Below are positions 9,161 to 18,711 of a stretch of DNA of 64,000 nucleotides, piece after piece. Made by a program: the position numbers and the translations under genes. Under the pieces are notes generated by a model. The model saw nothing but the letters and a program-made list of their open reading frames with translations. It was not told where the DNA came from and did not search any database. The DNA is from a virus: IMG/VR virus record IMGVR_UViG_3300049846_001128, positions 20,741 through 84,740 of that record. One strand, written 5' to 3'. Positions within the stretch are counted from its first letter, which is position 1; the number at the start of each line of letters is the position of its first letter.

Positions 9161-9370
9161 ATGGCAAAACCCGTTAAACCTAAGAAAAGAATTGTCATAA
9201 ATCCTATTGAAAGCACTTTAGATATTGTTACAGACAACAATTTCTCATACGAGAGTGTTCCAACTGGGAAAAGACTTCAAATTCCTGCTAACATGCAAAT
9301 GATTGTTGTTGAGGAGTTTGACGTAGAGGGTGAACTTATCCTCGACGGTTCTTTGATCGTGGAGGAATAA
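9161..9370 (+). CDS. Small hypothetical protein in the appendage cluster
   Basis: This 69-residue protein has a very basic first 12 residues (KPVKPKKR) and an acidic C-terminus (EEFDVEGELILDGSLIVEE). The last part resembles the short beta repeat 'EGELILDGSLIVE' seen at the ends of phage fibre-associated proteins. It is followed directly by the next ATG. Role unknown. Confidence 0.5.
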   Translation: MAKPVKPKKRIVINPIESTLDIVTDNNFSYESVPTGKRLQIPANMQMIVVEEFDVEGELILDGSLIVEE

Positions 9371-10036
9371 ATGTCTACAATACGGTTAAGAAAAACTCCA
9401 CAGCCATCAGCTCCTTCAGTAGATAAGTCCAGACTTTACGTTGATCAAGCGGATAATCACTTAAAGCGCATATTAGATAACGGTACTATTGTAGATTATG
9501 ACAGTCCTGTTAGTGATGAGCAAATTCAAGATGCAATTGGTGCAATAGTAACGGATACCTCAACTATTGATCTTACTTATGATGACGGATTAAATGAATT
9601 AAAAGCAGATATAGTTCAAGAATCTATAAATGATTTCCATATTTATCAAATAAGTCCTACTAAAATAGGGAATGACAAATTTTCATATTTTGATGCTACG
9701 CTTAACACAGCTAATAATTCACTGGCTACTGCTTTTATTTTAGACTGCTCTACGGATGGTACTATGTTTATAGAAGTAGCAACTACTTGCTTTAGAACAG
9801 GTGGAATTAGTGGTAATCCGGGTGATGGAGCTTCTTTTAAAAGATCAATGAGAATTAAATCTATAGCAGGTACAGTTACAATTCATGACTTACAATCTGA
9901 CTACACTTCTAGAGATAATGTTAACATAAAAGTAGAATACATTATAGTAGGTACTGATTTATATTTCAGAGTTGGCGGATTAAACAATAATAATTTCAGA
10001 TGGAATTTAAACATTTCCATAAATAAGAATAGCTAA
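9371..10036 (+). CDS. Short tail fibre
   Basis: This 221-residue protein has an N-terminal linker with the fibre-type motif around residues 50-85 (IQDAIGAIVTDTSTIDLTY), also found in 10048 and 12154. Its C-terminal domain of about 130 residues shares strand order and the 'GTVTIHDLQSDYT' signature with the end of 10048-12135 (GTVTLGTVQSDYT). It is probably a short fibre built from the same binding domain. Confidence 0.6.
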   Translation: MSTIRLRKTPQPSAPSVDKSRLYVDQADNHLKRILDNGTIVDYDSPVSDEQIQDAIGAIVTDTSTIDLTYDDGLNELKADIVQESINDFHIYQISPTKIGNDKFSYFDATLNTANNSLATAFILDCSTDGTMFIEVATTCFRTGGISGNPGDGASFKRSMRIKSIAGTVTIHDLQSDYTSRDNVNIKVEYIIVGTDLYFRVGGLNNNNFRWNLNISINKNS

Positions 10037-10047
10037 AGGAGGATTTC

Positions 10048-12135
10048 ATGGCTGTTTTATTAGATCAAATTACGGTAGGCGATTTAAAGATCGCAGTACT
10101 AGACTCGGCACCAGATTCTGGATTGGGGTTTGTAGCTCCTGTTGGATCATTGGCAATGGTTTCAGGGTCTTCTGGTATTTACCAAAAGGCAAACTCTGGG
10201 GACACAGACTGGGAAACTGCTACAGCTACCACTGAGCAGATTCAAGATGCTGTTGCTGCTTTATTGCAGAATAGTTCTACAATTGAATTTTCTTATAATG
10301 ATGTATCAAATGAATTAACTCCTTCCATTGTAGCCGAAAGTATTGATAACTCTCTAATCTCCCCAACTGCAGCTATTGACGCTTCAAAAATTGCAGATGG
10401 TTCGGTTTCTAATGCAGAGTTTCAATCTCTTAACGGAGTTACTTCAGGGATTCAAGGTCAATTAGACGGATTAGATAGCAGATTAGACACTATTGAAGCC
10501 GACTATGCAACTCAAACTTACGTAGACGCTACTTTCATCCCACTTTCGCAAAAAGGCGCTGCTAACGGTGTAGCAACTCTTGATGGCGGAGGGAAGGTTC
10601 CAGTTTCTCAATTGCCTAACGCAGTAATGACTTATGAAGGTATGTGGGATGCTTCACTAAACTCCCCAGCTTTGGTTGATGGCTCTGGTGATGCAGGTAT
10701 GGTTTATAGAGTATCTGTAGCCGGAACTCAAGATTTAGGCTCAGGCTCTATTAGTTTTTCAGTTGGTGATTATGTAATTTACAGTGGTTCAGTTTGGGAA
10801 AAATCAGACGGAACTGATGCCGTGAATTCTGTGTTCGGAAGAGTAGGAATTGTAACAGCTCAGTCTGGAGATTATACTGCTTCTCAAGTTACAAATGTCC
10901 CTGCTGGAAACATTGCCGCTACTACGGTTCAAGCTGCTATTAACGAATTAGATTCTGAAAAATTTGCTTCTGCTGACTTTGATTCTACTTTTGATGCAAG
11001 ACTTGCCACTAAAACTACGTCTGACTTAGCTGAAGGCTCTAACCTGTATTTTACAGATGAAAGAGCACAAGATGCAATCGGCGCAGCCTTACTAGATACA
11101 GCATCTATTGACTTAAGCTATGATGATTCTCTTAATCAAATTAGCGCGGTTGTATTGCCAGCCGGTGTTGATCATGATCAGTTGCAAAATTTTGTAGCAA
11201 ACGAGCATATTGATCACTCTACTGTTGAAATTCAAGCTGGCACAGGTTTAACTGGAGGCGGAGATATTACTGCCACTAGAACTATCTCTATGCCTAACGT
11301 TGGAACAGCGGGTACTTACGGTTCAGCAAGTTCAGTTCCAGTTATCACTACCGACACTCAAGGTCGCGTTTCTGCTGTAACTCCTACTGCTATTTCTATA
11401 AGTTCTTCTGCTATTACGGATTTTGCTGAAGCAGCTCAAGACGCAGTTGGTGGAGCATTGACTAATACAGCTACTGTTAACTTGTCATACAATGATGCTG
11501 GTGATGCTATTTCAGCAGACGTTATTCAAGCTGGTATTGATCATGGGTCTATTTCTGGATTAGCTGATGATGATCATACTCAATACGCACTCCTTGAAGG
11601 TAGAGCTGGCGGACAAATTCTTAAAGGTGGAACAGCTTCCGCTGAAAACCTTACTCTAAACTCAACAGCAAACGCTACTAAGGGTAAAATCCTTCTTGGT
11701 GCTAACTCTGCTTTAGACGAAGCTAATACTAGACTTGGTGTCGGTACAGCTTCTCCTGAGTCAGTGCTTGATCTTGTCGAGTCTAGTGTTCGTTTCAACA
11801 TCAAAAACTCTTCAGCTTCTACAGTTGGAGCGGTAACTGCAGCTTTGGCTACAATTACTCCGGCTTCTAATTCTGTTGAAATGTTAAAAGCTTTGGTGAC
11901 TGGTTTTAACGCCGCTAACAACCAATCTGTTGCTTATGAAAGAACAGTTAGAGTTAGAAACAATGGCGGAACAGTGACTTTAGGAACAGTTCAATCCGAC
12001 TACACAGATGAGGGCGCAGGTTTAAATACTGCAAACTGTACATTTGTTGTAAGTGGTTCTGATGTTCAGGTTCAAGTAACTGGAGTAAGTGCCGTTACAT
12101 TAAGTTGGAAGTGTGTTCTTCAAAGAATGAGATAA
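10048..12135 (+). CDS. Long tail fibre sharing modules with neighbouring fibres
   Basis: This 695-residue fibre has Shine-Dalgarno AGGAGG. Residues about 165-300 repeat the 6410-7873 module (DGSGDAGMVYRVS, VFGRVGIVTAQSGDY). 'IQDAV/AQDAIG...DLSYDD' units recur three times. The fibre signature DDDHTQYALLEGRAGGQ lies near residue 510. The C-terminal domain is a paralogue of the one ending 9371-10036. The mosaic of shared pieces indicates repeated duplication and recombination among the fibre genes. Confidence 0.7.
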   Translation: MAVLLDQITVGDLKIAVLDSAPDSGLGFVAPVGSLAMVSGSSGIYQKANSGDTDWETATATTEQIQDAVAALLQNSSTIEFSYNDVSNELTPSIVAESIDNSLISPTAAIDASKIADGSVSNAEFQSLNGVTSGIQGQLDGLDSRLDTIEADYATQTYVDATFIPLSQKGAANGVATLDGGGKVPVSQLPNAVMTYEGMWDASLNSPALVDGSGDAGMVYRVSVAGTQDLGSGSISFSVGDYVIYSGSVWEKSDGTDAVNSVFGRVGIVTAQSGDYTASQVTNVPAGNIAATTVQAAINELDSEKFASADFDSTFDARLATKTTSDLAEGSNLYFTDERAQDAIGAALLDTASIDLSYDDSLNQISAVVLPAGVDHDQLQNFVANEHIDHSTVEIQAGTGLTGGGDITATRTISMPNVGTAGTYGSASSVPVITTDTQGRVSAVTPTAISISSSAITDFAEAAQDAVGGALTNTATVNLSYNDAGDAISADVIQAGIDHGSISGLADDDHTQYALLEGRAGGQILKGGTASAENLTLNSTANATKGKILLGANSALDEANTRLGVGTASPESVLDLVESSVRFNIKNSSASTVGAVTAALATITPASNSVEMLKALVTGFNAANNQSVAYERTVRVRNNGGTVTLGTVQSDYTDEGAGLNTANCTFVVSGSDVQVQVTGVSAVTLSWKCVLQRMR

Positions 12136-12153
12136 TAACAAAAGGTTACTAAA

Positions 12154-15100
12154 ATGGCTAGAAAAGGTAGTATTACTCTAGAAGAAATCCAATTAATAGA
12201 AGTGGACTCTGACCCGTCGCAAGGCGGGTTGGAGGCTCCATCTGGCTCCTTGGCTATCCACACTGACTCTGGTATTATATATTCAAAAGCAGGGTCTGAA
12301 TGGATTAACTTAGGAGACAGTAAGAATATTAAGAGAGTTGCGCCAATTGGTGCTCCTTATTCGTCTATTACTGAGGCAATATCTTCTTGCGATACTCCTT
12401 CTTCTAGCAATCGTTATATCATTCTATTACAAGCCGGAACTTATGTTGAGAATCAAATCAATCTTCCGACATACATTTCTATTGTAGGTGTTGATGAAAA
12501 AGCTGTAGTTATACAACCTGCTGGAAATCATCACGTTATTAACTTAGAACATCCTTATAATTATCTTTCTTTCTTCTCCATACATGATGCTCCAGTTGGG
12601 TATTCTGCAATCAATTGCGTAAATGCTGATAATTATTCTATTGTTCATAAAGTACATATTCAAAATTGTAGCAACGGTATTTCAGTAACAGCGTCTACAA
12701 CAGATACCTACTTATATACAGAGTATTGTGATATTGAGGAATGTACTACATCAATTGTTGTAAACGGAAATGGCGCACTTGCCTATAGTCAAAATGAAAA
12801 TCTTTACATAGGTAACTACTCTAGTTCTCCTGCTGATGTAGCAATTACAGTTAGTGGAATGTCTGAGTATATTATGCAGTCTGGTAGTATTGAAAATATT
12901 GCCGCTCCAAATACCGGAGATGGGTTGCGCCTATTTGATGGTGGTAGTGTCAGGATTTCCAATACTAACATTGTAGGTTGGGATAATGCAATTATCGTTG
13001 AAAATACTGGATCAGCACCTAATCTAGAATTAAGAAATCCTATTTTTACAAACAATATAACTGATTTTAGTGTTCAACATCTAACTGCAACAGGGTATTT
13101 CTTAGGTTATTCTGAGTATTTAAAGCGATCTATAAATTCTACAAACTTTTTTATTGCTAACAAAGACGATGCAGTTGTAACTGTTGCTAAGAAAGGTGGA
13201 GATTTCTCTAGTATTAAAGCTGCAATTGATTCTATTACAGACAGCTCTAGTGCGAAGCCATACACGATAACTGTCGGTCCGGGGATATTCTCTGAGGATG
13301 AGATTATCTCAAAGCCATATATTGATATAAAAGGAACCGGACATAATGTTACAGTTGTAACCCCTAATGGAAATCACAGTGTTTTTAATCTTGATAAATA
13401 TAACAAAATATCAGATTTAACAATTAAAGATGTCTCCGCTGGATTTTATGCAGTGGTTTATGCTGATAAGGGAGAAACCGGAGCGCATCACTCACATTCC
13501 AGAATATCTAATATACACTTAGACGATTGTGACGGTGGTGTTTTTGTAACAGCAACCGATCCAGCTAAAGACACGCACTTATTTATTGACTTTATTAATA
13601 TAGAAGGTACTTTTTCCAGAGGTATTTACGTTCTTAATAACGGAGGAGATTGTGCTTGTGCTGATATTGTTCACTTAACAAGTACGTCATCAGTTACAAC
13701 CAGTATTGACTTAGAAGTTTCTGGAGTAGGCTCCGAGGTAATGCTACACGCCGCTATGTTAATCGGGAACGGAAGTAACACTGGTATTAAACTTCAGAAC
13801 GGAGTAGACGCTGATATTTCTGCTTCAGTTATATCAGGCTACGATAAAGGGTTAATAATTCCAAACAATGGAGCTATTTCTAACCTTGTATCATCAGGCT
13901 TATCTTTTAAAGAGTGTACTTCAGACCTTGAAATATTACGACCGGGAGTAACAGGTAGTTTAAGCATTACCGCTGACCGATCTAAGCTGACTGTTGTTGA
14001 CGGGGCGGAAGTTTCATTCCAAATCTTAGGAGTAACCTCTCCTGCTTTTACTACCGCTGGACCTATTTATTACGCTCAAACAGACTATTCTAAAACTTCA
14101 GACATTTCTCAGCTTTTAATGAACACTCCTGCGATGGGTGTTATTGATGGAGGACAGCTTTCCGCTGGAGCCGGACTTAGCTTGAATATTGCTTCAGGTT
14201 ACGGCTACCAAATGAACGGAACTCCTCCTCTTGATATTGCAACCAGAAGAGATTGGAATTCTACAAGCCTAACTCTTCCTGCCTCTAGCACTGTTTTTGT
14301 ATATTTCAACGAGAACTACGTTTTAACAAGTAACGTTGCCGAGCCTGACACTGAAGAGTGTATTTTATTAGGAAGAGTTACAACAGACGCTTCCTCTATT
14401 ATATATATCGAACAAACTGAGTTACGCTCTCACCATATGGGTAATACTCTAAGTAAAGCACTTAGAGATGCTATTGGTCCAGTTTATACTACAGGCTCTT
14501 TAGTAACAGAGGCTGGTACAAGGCAATTAAACGTAAGCTCAGGTAAGTATTATTTTGGAGAGCATATATTCTCTCCAACTGGTGCTACTCCTGTTAGTTT
14601 TGATACCTATTATCAATCTGCAACACCGGGACAGTGGGTTAGAACTGCTAACCAATCAACGGTGTCTAACACTCTTTATGACGACGATTCTGGAACTTTA
14701 GCGTCTATACCAACTGGGAAGTTTGTAAAGCATTTAGTTCTAGTTATGGGCGGTCCTTCTGAAAAATATATACTAGTTTATGGACAAGAGCTTTTTGACT
14801 CTGCTTCGTTGGCAGAGACTGGAGCTTTGCCTGTTATCCCAGAATTCATGGGAACTTACTCAAGCTTTGCTAAAGTTTGTTCTATTGTGACAGGACCGGA
14901 TTCTTCAACATTTAGCATGATTTTAGACGAAAGACCTAGAGTAGGGTTTTCAGCATCTTCCGTATCTGGAGGAGGTGGAGGAGTAACAGATCATGGCGAT
15001 TTAACAGGTCTAGCAGATGATGATCATACTCAATACATTTTAGCTAGTGGAGCTAGAGCTTTTACTGGGAACATTGATGTTGGTGGAAATCAAATAACAA

Positions 15101-16227
15101 ACGTTGGACTTGTTGACGGAGTTGATGTTTCAGCTCACGCTTCTAGACATTTGCCAAATGGTGCTGATCCTTTGACAACTGGAACTCCTTCTTCAATTGG
15201 AACTACTAATTCGGAAGGAATTGCTAACGCTTTTGCTCGTCAAGACCATATTCACAATCACGGAGTTCAAACTGACCCAGCTCATCACGCTGTTGCAACT
15301 GGTTCCGATAACGGCTTCATGTCATCTCTGGATAAAACAAAACTGGATGGAATAGAGGCAGGCGCTACAGCTTACACTGATGAAAAGGCTCAAGACGCAG
15401 TAGGTGCAGCTTTAAGCAACACAGCTACTATTAACTTAAGTTACAATGATGTACTTAACCAATTTTCTGCAGCGGTTAACGATGGCTCAATAACAGACTC
15501 TAAGCTTGCTTCTGGAATAGATGCTGCTAAGATTGACGGAGGAACTGTAACAAACACAGAGTTCGGATACCTTTCCAATGTCACAAGTGATATACAAGCT
15601 CAATTGGATGGAAAACAGCCAACTGGCGACTATATTACGGCATTAACTGGGGATGTAACTGCAGCAGGTCCGGGTTCAGCCGCCGCTACTTTAGCAAACT
15701 CTGGAGTTGTAGCCGGAACATACTCCTTAGTTACAGTTGATTCCAAAGGTAGGGTAACTTTTGGTAGCAATACTGGCTCAATTACAAGGTACTCGTATTT
15801 TACAACTTCTCCAAATGTCAACTCTAACGCTACTTACACTACTGTAGCGGAGTTAACAACAGCCTCTTTGCCGACGGGATTGTATCGAGTTTCATTCAGA
15901 GGCAGAGCGCAATCTGCTAGTACTACTAACGGTACTGGTGTTAGAATCTCAAACGGAACTGCGGTAGTATCTACTGTTGCGGTAAGTTGGGCAATCGCTC
16001 AAGGTGCTAACGGCGTTTCTCAGAAATATCAGTACGATCAGACTGCTGCTAATACTAACGTAACTTCGACATCAGCTAACGCTGCTAATACAGATTTCGC
16101 TATAACAGGGGATGGAGTAATTAGAATTACGTCAGCAGGTACATTGGTGATACAACTCCGTTCAGAATTAAACGGTACAGCATCAACGCTATTGGCTGAT
16201 TCATCTTTAGTTTTAGAATTATTATAA
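12154..16227 (+). CDS. Giant tail fibre/spike with two tandem beta-helix domains
   Basis: At 1357 residues this is the largest appendage protein. Residues about 60-305 and 342-585 are two copies of a right-handed beta-helix (pectin-lyase-like) unit; each starts with 'SI.EAI' or 'SIKAAID', then 'GTYVEN' or 'GIFSED', then 'I.GTG/GVDE'. Such domains bind or cut polysaccharide. No catalytic pair can be assigned by eye. The part after residue 940 is fibre-like (LADDDHTQYILASGARAFTG, later AQDAVGAAL). The last 120 residues form a beta-sandwich head. It may be a glycan-binding or depolymerising spike. Confidence 0.7.
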   Translation: MARKGSITLEEIQLIEVDSDPSQGGLEAPSGSLAIHTDSGIIYSKAGSEWINLGDSKNIKRVAPIGAPYSSITEAISSCDTPSSSNRYIILLQAGTYVENQINLPTYISIVGVDEKAVVIQPAGNHHVINLEHPYNYLSFFSIHDAPVGYSAINCVNADNYSIVHKVHIQNCSNGISVTASTTDTYLYTEYCDIEECTTSIVVNGNGALAYSQNENLYIGNYSSSPADVAITVSGMSEYIMQSGSIENIAAPNTGDGLRLFDGGSVRISNTNIVGWDNAIIVENTGSAPNLELRNPIFTNNITDFSVQHLTATGYFLGYSEYLKRSINSTNFFIANKDDAVVTVAKKGGDFSSIKAAIDSITDSSSAKPYTITVGPGIFSEDEIISKPYIDIKGTGHNVTVVTPNGNHSVFNLDKYNKISDLTIKDVSAGFYAVVYADKGETGAHHSHSRISNIHLDDCDGGVFVTATDPAKDTHLFIDFINIEGTFSRGIYVLNNGGDCACADIVHLTSTSSVTTSIDLEVSGVGSEVMLHAAMLIGNGSNTGIKLQNGVDADISASVISGYDKGLIIPNNGAISNLVSSGLSFKECTSDLEILRPGVTGSLSITADRSKLTVVDGAEVSFQILGVTSPAFTTAGPIYYAQTDYSKTSDISQLLMNTPAMGVIDGGQLSAGAGLSLNIASGYGYQMNGTPPLDIATRRDWNSTSLTLPASSTVFVYFNENYVLTSNVAEPDTEECILLGRVTTDASSIIYIEQTELRSHHMGNTLSKALRDAIGPVYTTGSLVTEAGTRQLNVSSGKYYFGEHIFSPTGATPVSFDTYYQSATPGQWVRTANQSTVSNTLYDDDSGTLASIPTGKFVKHLVLVMGGPSEKYILVYGQELFDSASLAETGALPVIPEFMGTYSSFAKVCSIVTGPDSSTFSMILDERPRVGFSASSVSGGGGGVTDHGDLTGLADDDHTQYILASGARAFTGNIDVGGNQITNVGLVDGVDVSAHASRHLPNGADPLTTGTPSSIGTTNSEGIANAFARQDHIHNHGVQTDPAHHAVATGSDNGFMSSLDKTKLDGIEAGATAYTDEKAQDAVGAALSNTATINLSYNDVLNQFSAAVNDGSITDSKLASGIDAAKIDGGTVTNTEFGYLSNVTSDIQAQLDGKQPTGDYITALTGDVTAAGPGSAAATLANSGVVAGTYSLVTVDSKGRVTFGSNTGSITRYSYFTTSPNVNSNATYTTVAELTTASLPTGLYRVSFRGRAQSASTTNGTGVRISNGTAVVSTVAVSWAIAQGANGVSQKYQYDQTAANTNVTSTSANAANTDFAITGDGVIRITSAGTLVIQLRSELNGTASTLLADSSLVLELL

Positions 16228-16236
16228 GAGGTATTT

Positions 16237-16653
16237 ATGTTTATTAATGGAACAGAAGTAACTACGATAGAAGAATTAGAAGTTTTAATAGCTTCAATGT
16301 CTGAAGACACTAAAACTTATCTCAGGAATATATTCAACGGAGTTCCGAACAGCTCCATTCTTAGTCAGAAAGAGGTTGATTTTCAGAAGTACCTTAAAAG
16401 AGCTTCAGTTAAGGATCAGATTATTGCAGAAATGGCTGCAGAGAATATGGAAAGAGTTAGAGCTGGAGTGTGGTCAGTGGTAGATTTAGTGGGATTAACT
16501 CAGGATGCAGAGTTGAAGCTGGTGTTGGATGATATTAACACTCTTAGCTTTGAATTAGCTCAATCAAAATTAAGCTCAGCTACAAACCCACTTTTAACAC
16601 AAGCTATAAAAACCGGCTGGATATTAAAACTCCAAGCCAATTTATTTAATTAA
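16237..16653 (+). CDS. Hypothetical helical protein after the spike gene
   Basis: This 138-residue, mostly helical protein has Shine-Dalgarno AAGAGG nine bases after the spike gene. No family is recognised. Its place between the spike and an amidase suggests a chaperone or minor tail protein. Confidence 0.45.
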   Translation: MFINGTEVTTIEELEVLIASMSEDTKTYLRNIFNGVPNSSILSQKEVDFQKYLKRASVKDQIIAEMAAENMERVRAGVWSVVDLVGLTQDAELKLVLDDINTLSFELAQSKLSSATNPLLTQAIKTGWILKLQANLFN

Positions 16654-16654
16654 T

Positions 16655-17140
16655 ATGAAGACAATTACAATAGGATTTAGTAAGCCTAAGAATAGATTAT
16701 TGCCTATCGGTAGTTGGTTAATACGACTGTATCAAAAAACAGAATACTCTCATGTTTATTTAGAGTTTTATTCTGAGTCTACTAACCGAGGTCTAATTTA
16801 TGAGGCTGTTGGTTCGGGTATTAGATTTATAGGAACTAAGCAATGGGAATTACATGCTCAAGAAGTTAAATCTTTTACCATAAGTATAACTAACTGTAAT
16901 TACGTAGAATTAATGCAATTTTGTATTGATAACTCTGGGAATGAGTATGGTTTTTTACAAAATATTGGCATATTTATTGCCGACTTGTTTAACCTGAGTA
17001 AAAACCCTGTATCAAAAGGGATGAACTGTTCTGAAGTATTAGGTAAGATATTGAAATTAGAAGGTTATTTATTTGATAAAGAAGACAACCTTTTAACGCC
17101 AAAAGATATTGAATTAGCATTGGTTAATAAACAACCTTAA
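16655..17140 (+). CDS. Papain-like (permuted NlpC/P60-type) amidase
   Basis: This 161-residue protein shows the arrangement of circularly permuted NlpC/P60 (YiiX/YebB-like) cysteine hydrolases: His33 in YSHVYLEF comes first and Cys125 in KGMNCSEVL later. These enzymes usually cleave peptide or amide bonds in cell-wall peptides or lipids. Inside the tail cluster it may be a virion-associated enzyme helping the tail cross the envelope. It has no signal peptide. The substrate is not shown by sequence, and it could be a lysis accessory enzyme. Confidence 0.6.
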   Translation: MKTITIGFSKPKNRLLPIGSWLIRLYQKTEYSHVYLEFYSESTNRGLIYEAVGSGIRFIGTKQWELHAQEVKSFTISITNCNYVELMQFCIDNSGNEYGFLQNIGIFIADLFNLSKNPVSKGMNCSEVLGKILKLEGYLFDKEDNLLTPKDIELALVNKQP

Positions 17141-17145
17141 TATAT
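17132..17145 (+). promoter_or_regulatory. Candidate phage late promoter, copy 4
   Basis: CAACCTTAATATAT matches the CAACCTTA core of the other copies, with one extra A before the TATAT stretch. It overlaps the end of the amidase gene and lies 18 bases before the ATG at 17163, with AAAGGAG between. Confidence 0.45.
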
Positions 17146-17162
17146 AGCAAAGGAGCTATAAA

Positions 17163-17501
17163 ATGGAAGGAATGTGTGGGGCTAAGAAAGCCATGTTAAA
17201 AGAGCTTTCTAAAGAAATGTCGAACGACGCTAACGAACCTCTTAAAGATGTCTTAAGCAAGAAAAAAGGTCTTAAAAAGGTTACAGTTGCTTCAGACTCT
17301 CCAGAAGGTCTTAAGAAAGGTCTTTCTATGGCTGAGAAACTCATGAAGCTTAAGTCTGAGCAGAATGGGGAAGAAATGGAGGATGAAGAGTCAGAAATGG
17401 CTGAGTCTCCAAAAATGGAAGCCGAAGAAGAGATGAGTGAAATGTCTGAAGAAGAGGCTATGGCTTTGTACGAGATGCTTAAAAAACGCTTTGAAGCGTA
17501 A
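17163..17501 (+). CDS. Small charged helical virion/assembly protein
   Basis: This 112-residue protein has a Lys-rich first half and a strongly acidic Met/Glu-rich second half (EEMEDEESEMAESPKMEAEE), ending in a basic helix. It is probably mostly helix or disordered. AAAGGAG precedes the start. Composition resembles small decoration, scaffold or chaperone proteins, but no family is identified. Confidence 0.5.
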   Translation: MEGMCGAKKAMLKELSKEMSNDANEPLKDVLSKKKGLKKVTVASDSPEGLKKGLSMAEKLMKLKSEQNGEEMEDEESEMAESPKMEAEEEMSEMSEEEAMALYEMLKKRFEA

Positions 17502-17511
17502 GAGGTCTTAG

Positions 17512-18708
17512 ATGTCTTCAATACTTAAATCAGGTGCTTTGATAAACACCATTCGTCGTCGTGCGTTCATTCCTAAAAGTCAGGAAACCTTTGTAGATAC
17601 TGACTTCTTAGAGATGGCTACCGAGGAAATAAACCTTGGTTTAGTACCTCTTATTCAAAAAATGCACGAAGAGCATTTAATTTATTTTGAAGAAATTCCA
17701 TTAAGTATTGACGTTTTGAAATATCCTATTCCGGCTAGAGCGCATGGTAATAAGCTTCGAGATATTTTCCTAGTTGATGAGAATGGAAACCTTTTTGAAA
17801 TGGCTCGTTATTCATTAGGAGAAATTGCTGAGTTTTCTAGCACTACCTCTTATATAAACAACCGTGGCTTTTATTTAGAAAATAATAATATCTGTTTAAC
17901 AAATTTTGAAGTTAATCAGAACTTTAAGCTGCGTGTTTATTTCTACATGCGACCGAATAAATTAGTCTCTGAAAATAGGGGAGCTATAGCTGAGACTATA
18001 AATACTACATTTGAACAGGATAATATAAACCCTAAATCGGGCACAATCTATTTGATTTCTGCAGCAACTTCTGCTGTTATTACAACTAGTGGTCACGGTT
18101 TACTCAATGGAGACACAGTTTTAATATCTGGAAGTGATTCCACTCCTAGCGTTGATGGCATTTATCCAGTAACTATAATAGACGCTAATACTTTCTCAGT
18201 GCCAGTAACTACTACGGTGTTAGGTACTGTTGGGGGTTGGTCTAAACAGTTACAAGTAGTACAAATTTCTCTAGACACTGTACCTGATAACTTTGCAGAC
18301 ACTCAATACTATGATGTTGTGCAAAATATTTCTCCAAATAAGATCGTACACTATGATCTTCAAGCAAATAGCTTAGATCAAACAACACTTAGTATAAGTT
18401 TTCCAGCCTCAGAAACCAATCAGCTTGTTAGTGGATTTTTTATAACAGCTGCCGAGGAAACAATAGTTCCTAATATTCCAACAGAACTCCACCCTATACT
18501 GGCACAAAGAGTTGCTATAGCCTGTTTAGAGGCAATGGGTGATGAGCAAAACAAGCAGTCAGCAGAGAGAAAGTTAAAGCAAATGGAAGATAACGCTATG
18601 ACTTTTTTAGACAATAGAGTTGAAGGTGCTCAGGTAAAAATTAAATCAAAAAGTTCTACATTAGTAAGCACGTTAAATCAATACGCAAGACGAAATAGAA
18701 GGTGGTAA
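17512..18708 (+). CDS. Head-tail adaptor-like structural protein
   Basis: This 398-residue protein lies directly before the nozzle-like gene, where podoviruses encode the tail adaptor (tail tubular protein A in T7). The helical N-terminal 60 residues (two helices with TDFLEMATEEI) fit an adaptor core. Residues about 175-245 carry an inserted beta domain (AVITTSGHGLLNGDTVLISG) that is common in phage virion proteins and also present twice in the next gene. The assignment is by gene order and pattern. Confidence 0.55.
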   Translation: MSSILKSGALINTIRRRAFIPKSQETFVDTDFLEMATEEINLGLVPLIQKMHEEHLIYFEEIPLSIDVLKYPIPARAHGNKLRDIFLVDENGNLFEMARYSLGEIAEFSSTTSYINNRGFYLENNNICLTNFEVNQNFKLRVYFYMRPNKLVSENRGAIAETINTTFEQDNINPKSGTIYLISAATSAVITTSGHGLLNGDTVLISGSDSTPSVDGIYPVTIIDANTFSVPVTTTVLGTVGGWSKQLQVVQISLDTVPDNFADTQYYDVVQNISPNKIVHYDLQANSLDQTTLSISFPASETNQLVSGFFITAAEETIVPNIPTELHPILAQRVAIACLEAMGDEQNKQSAERKLKQMEDNAMTFLDNRVEGAQVKIKSKSSTLVSTLNQYARRNRRW

Positions 18709-18711
18709 TAA

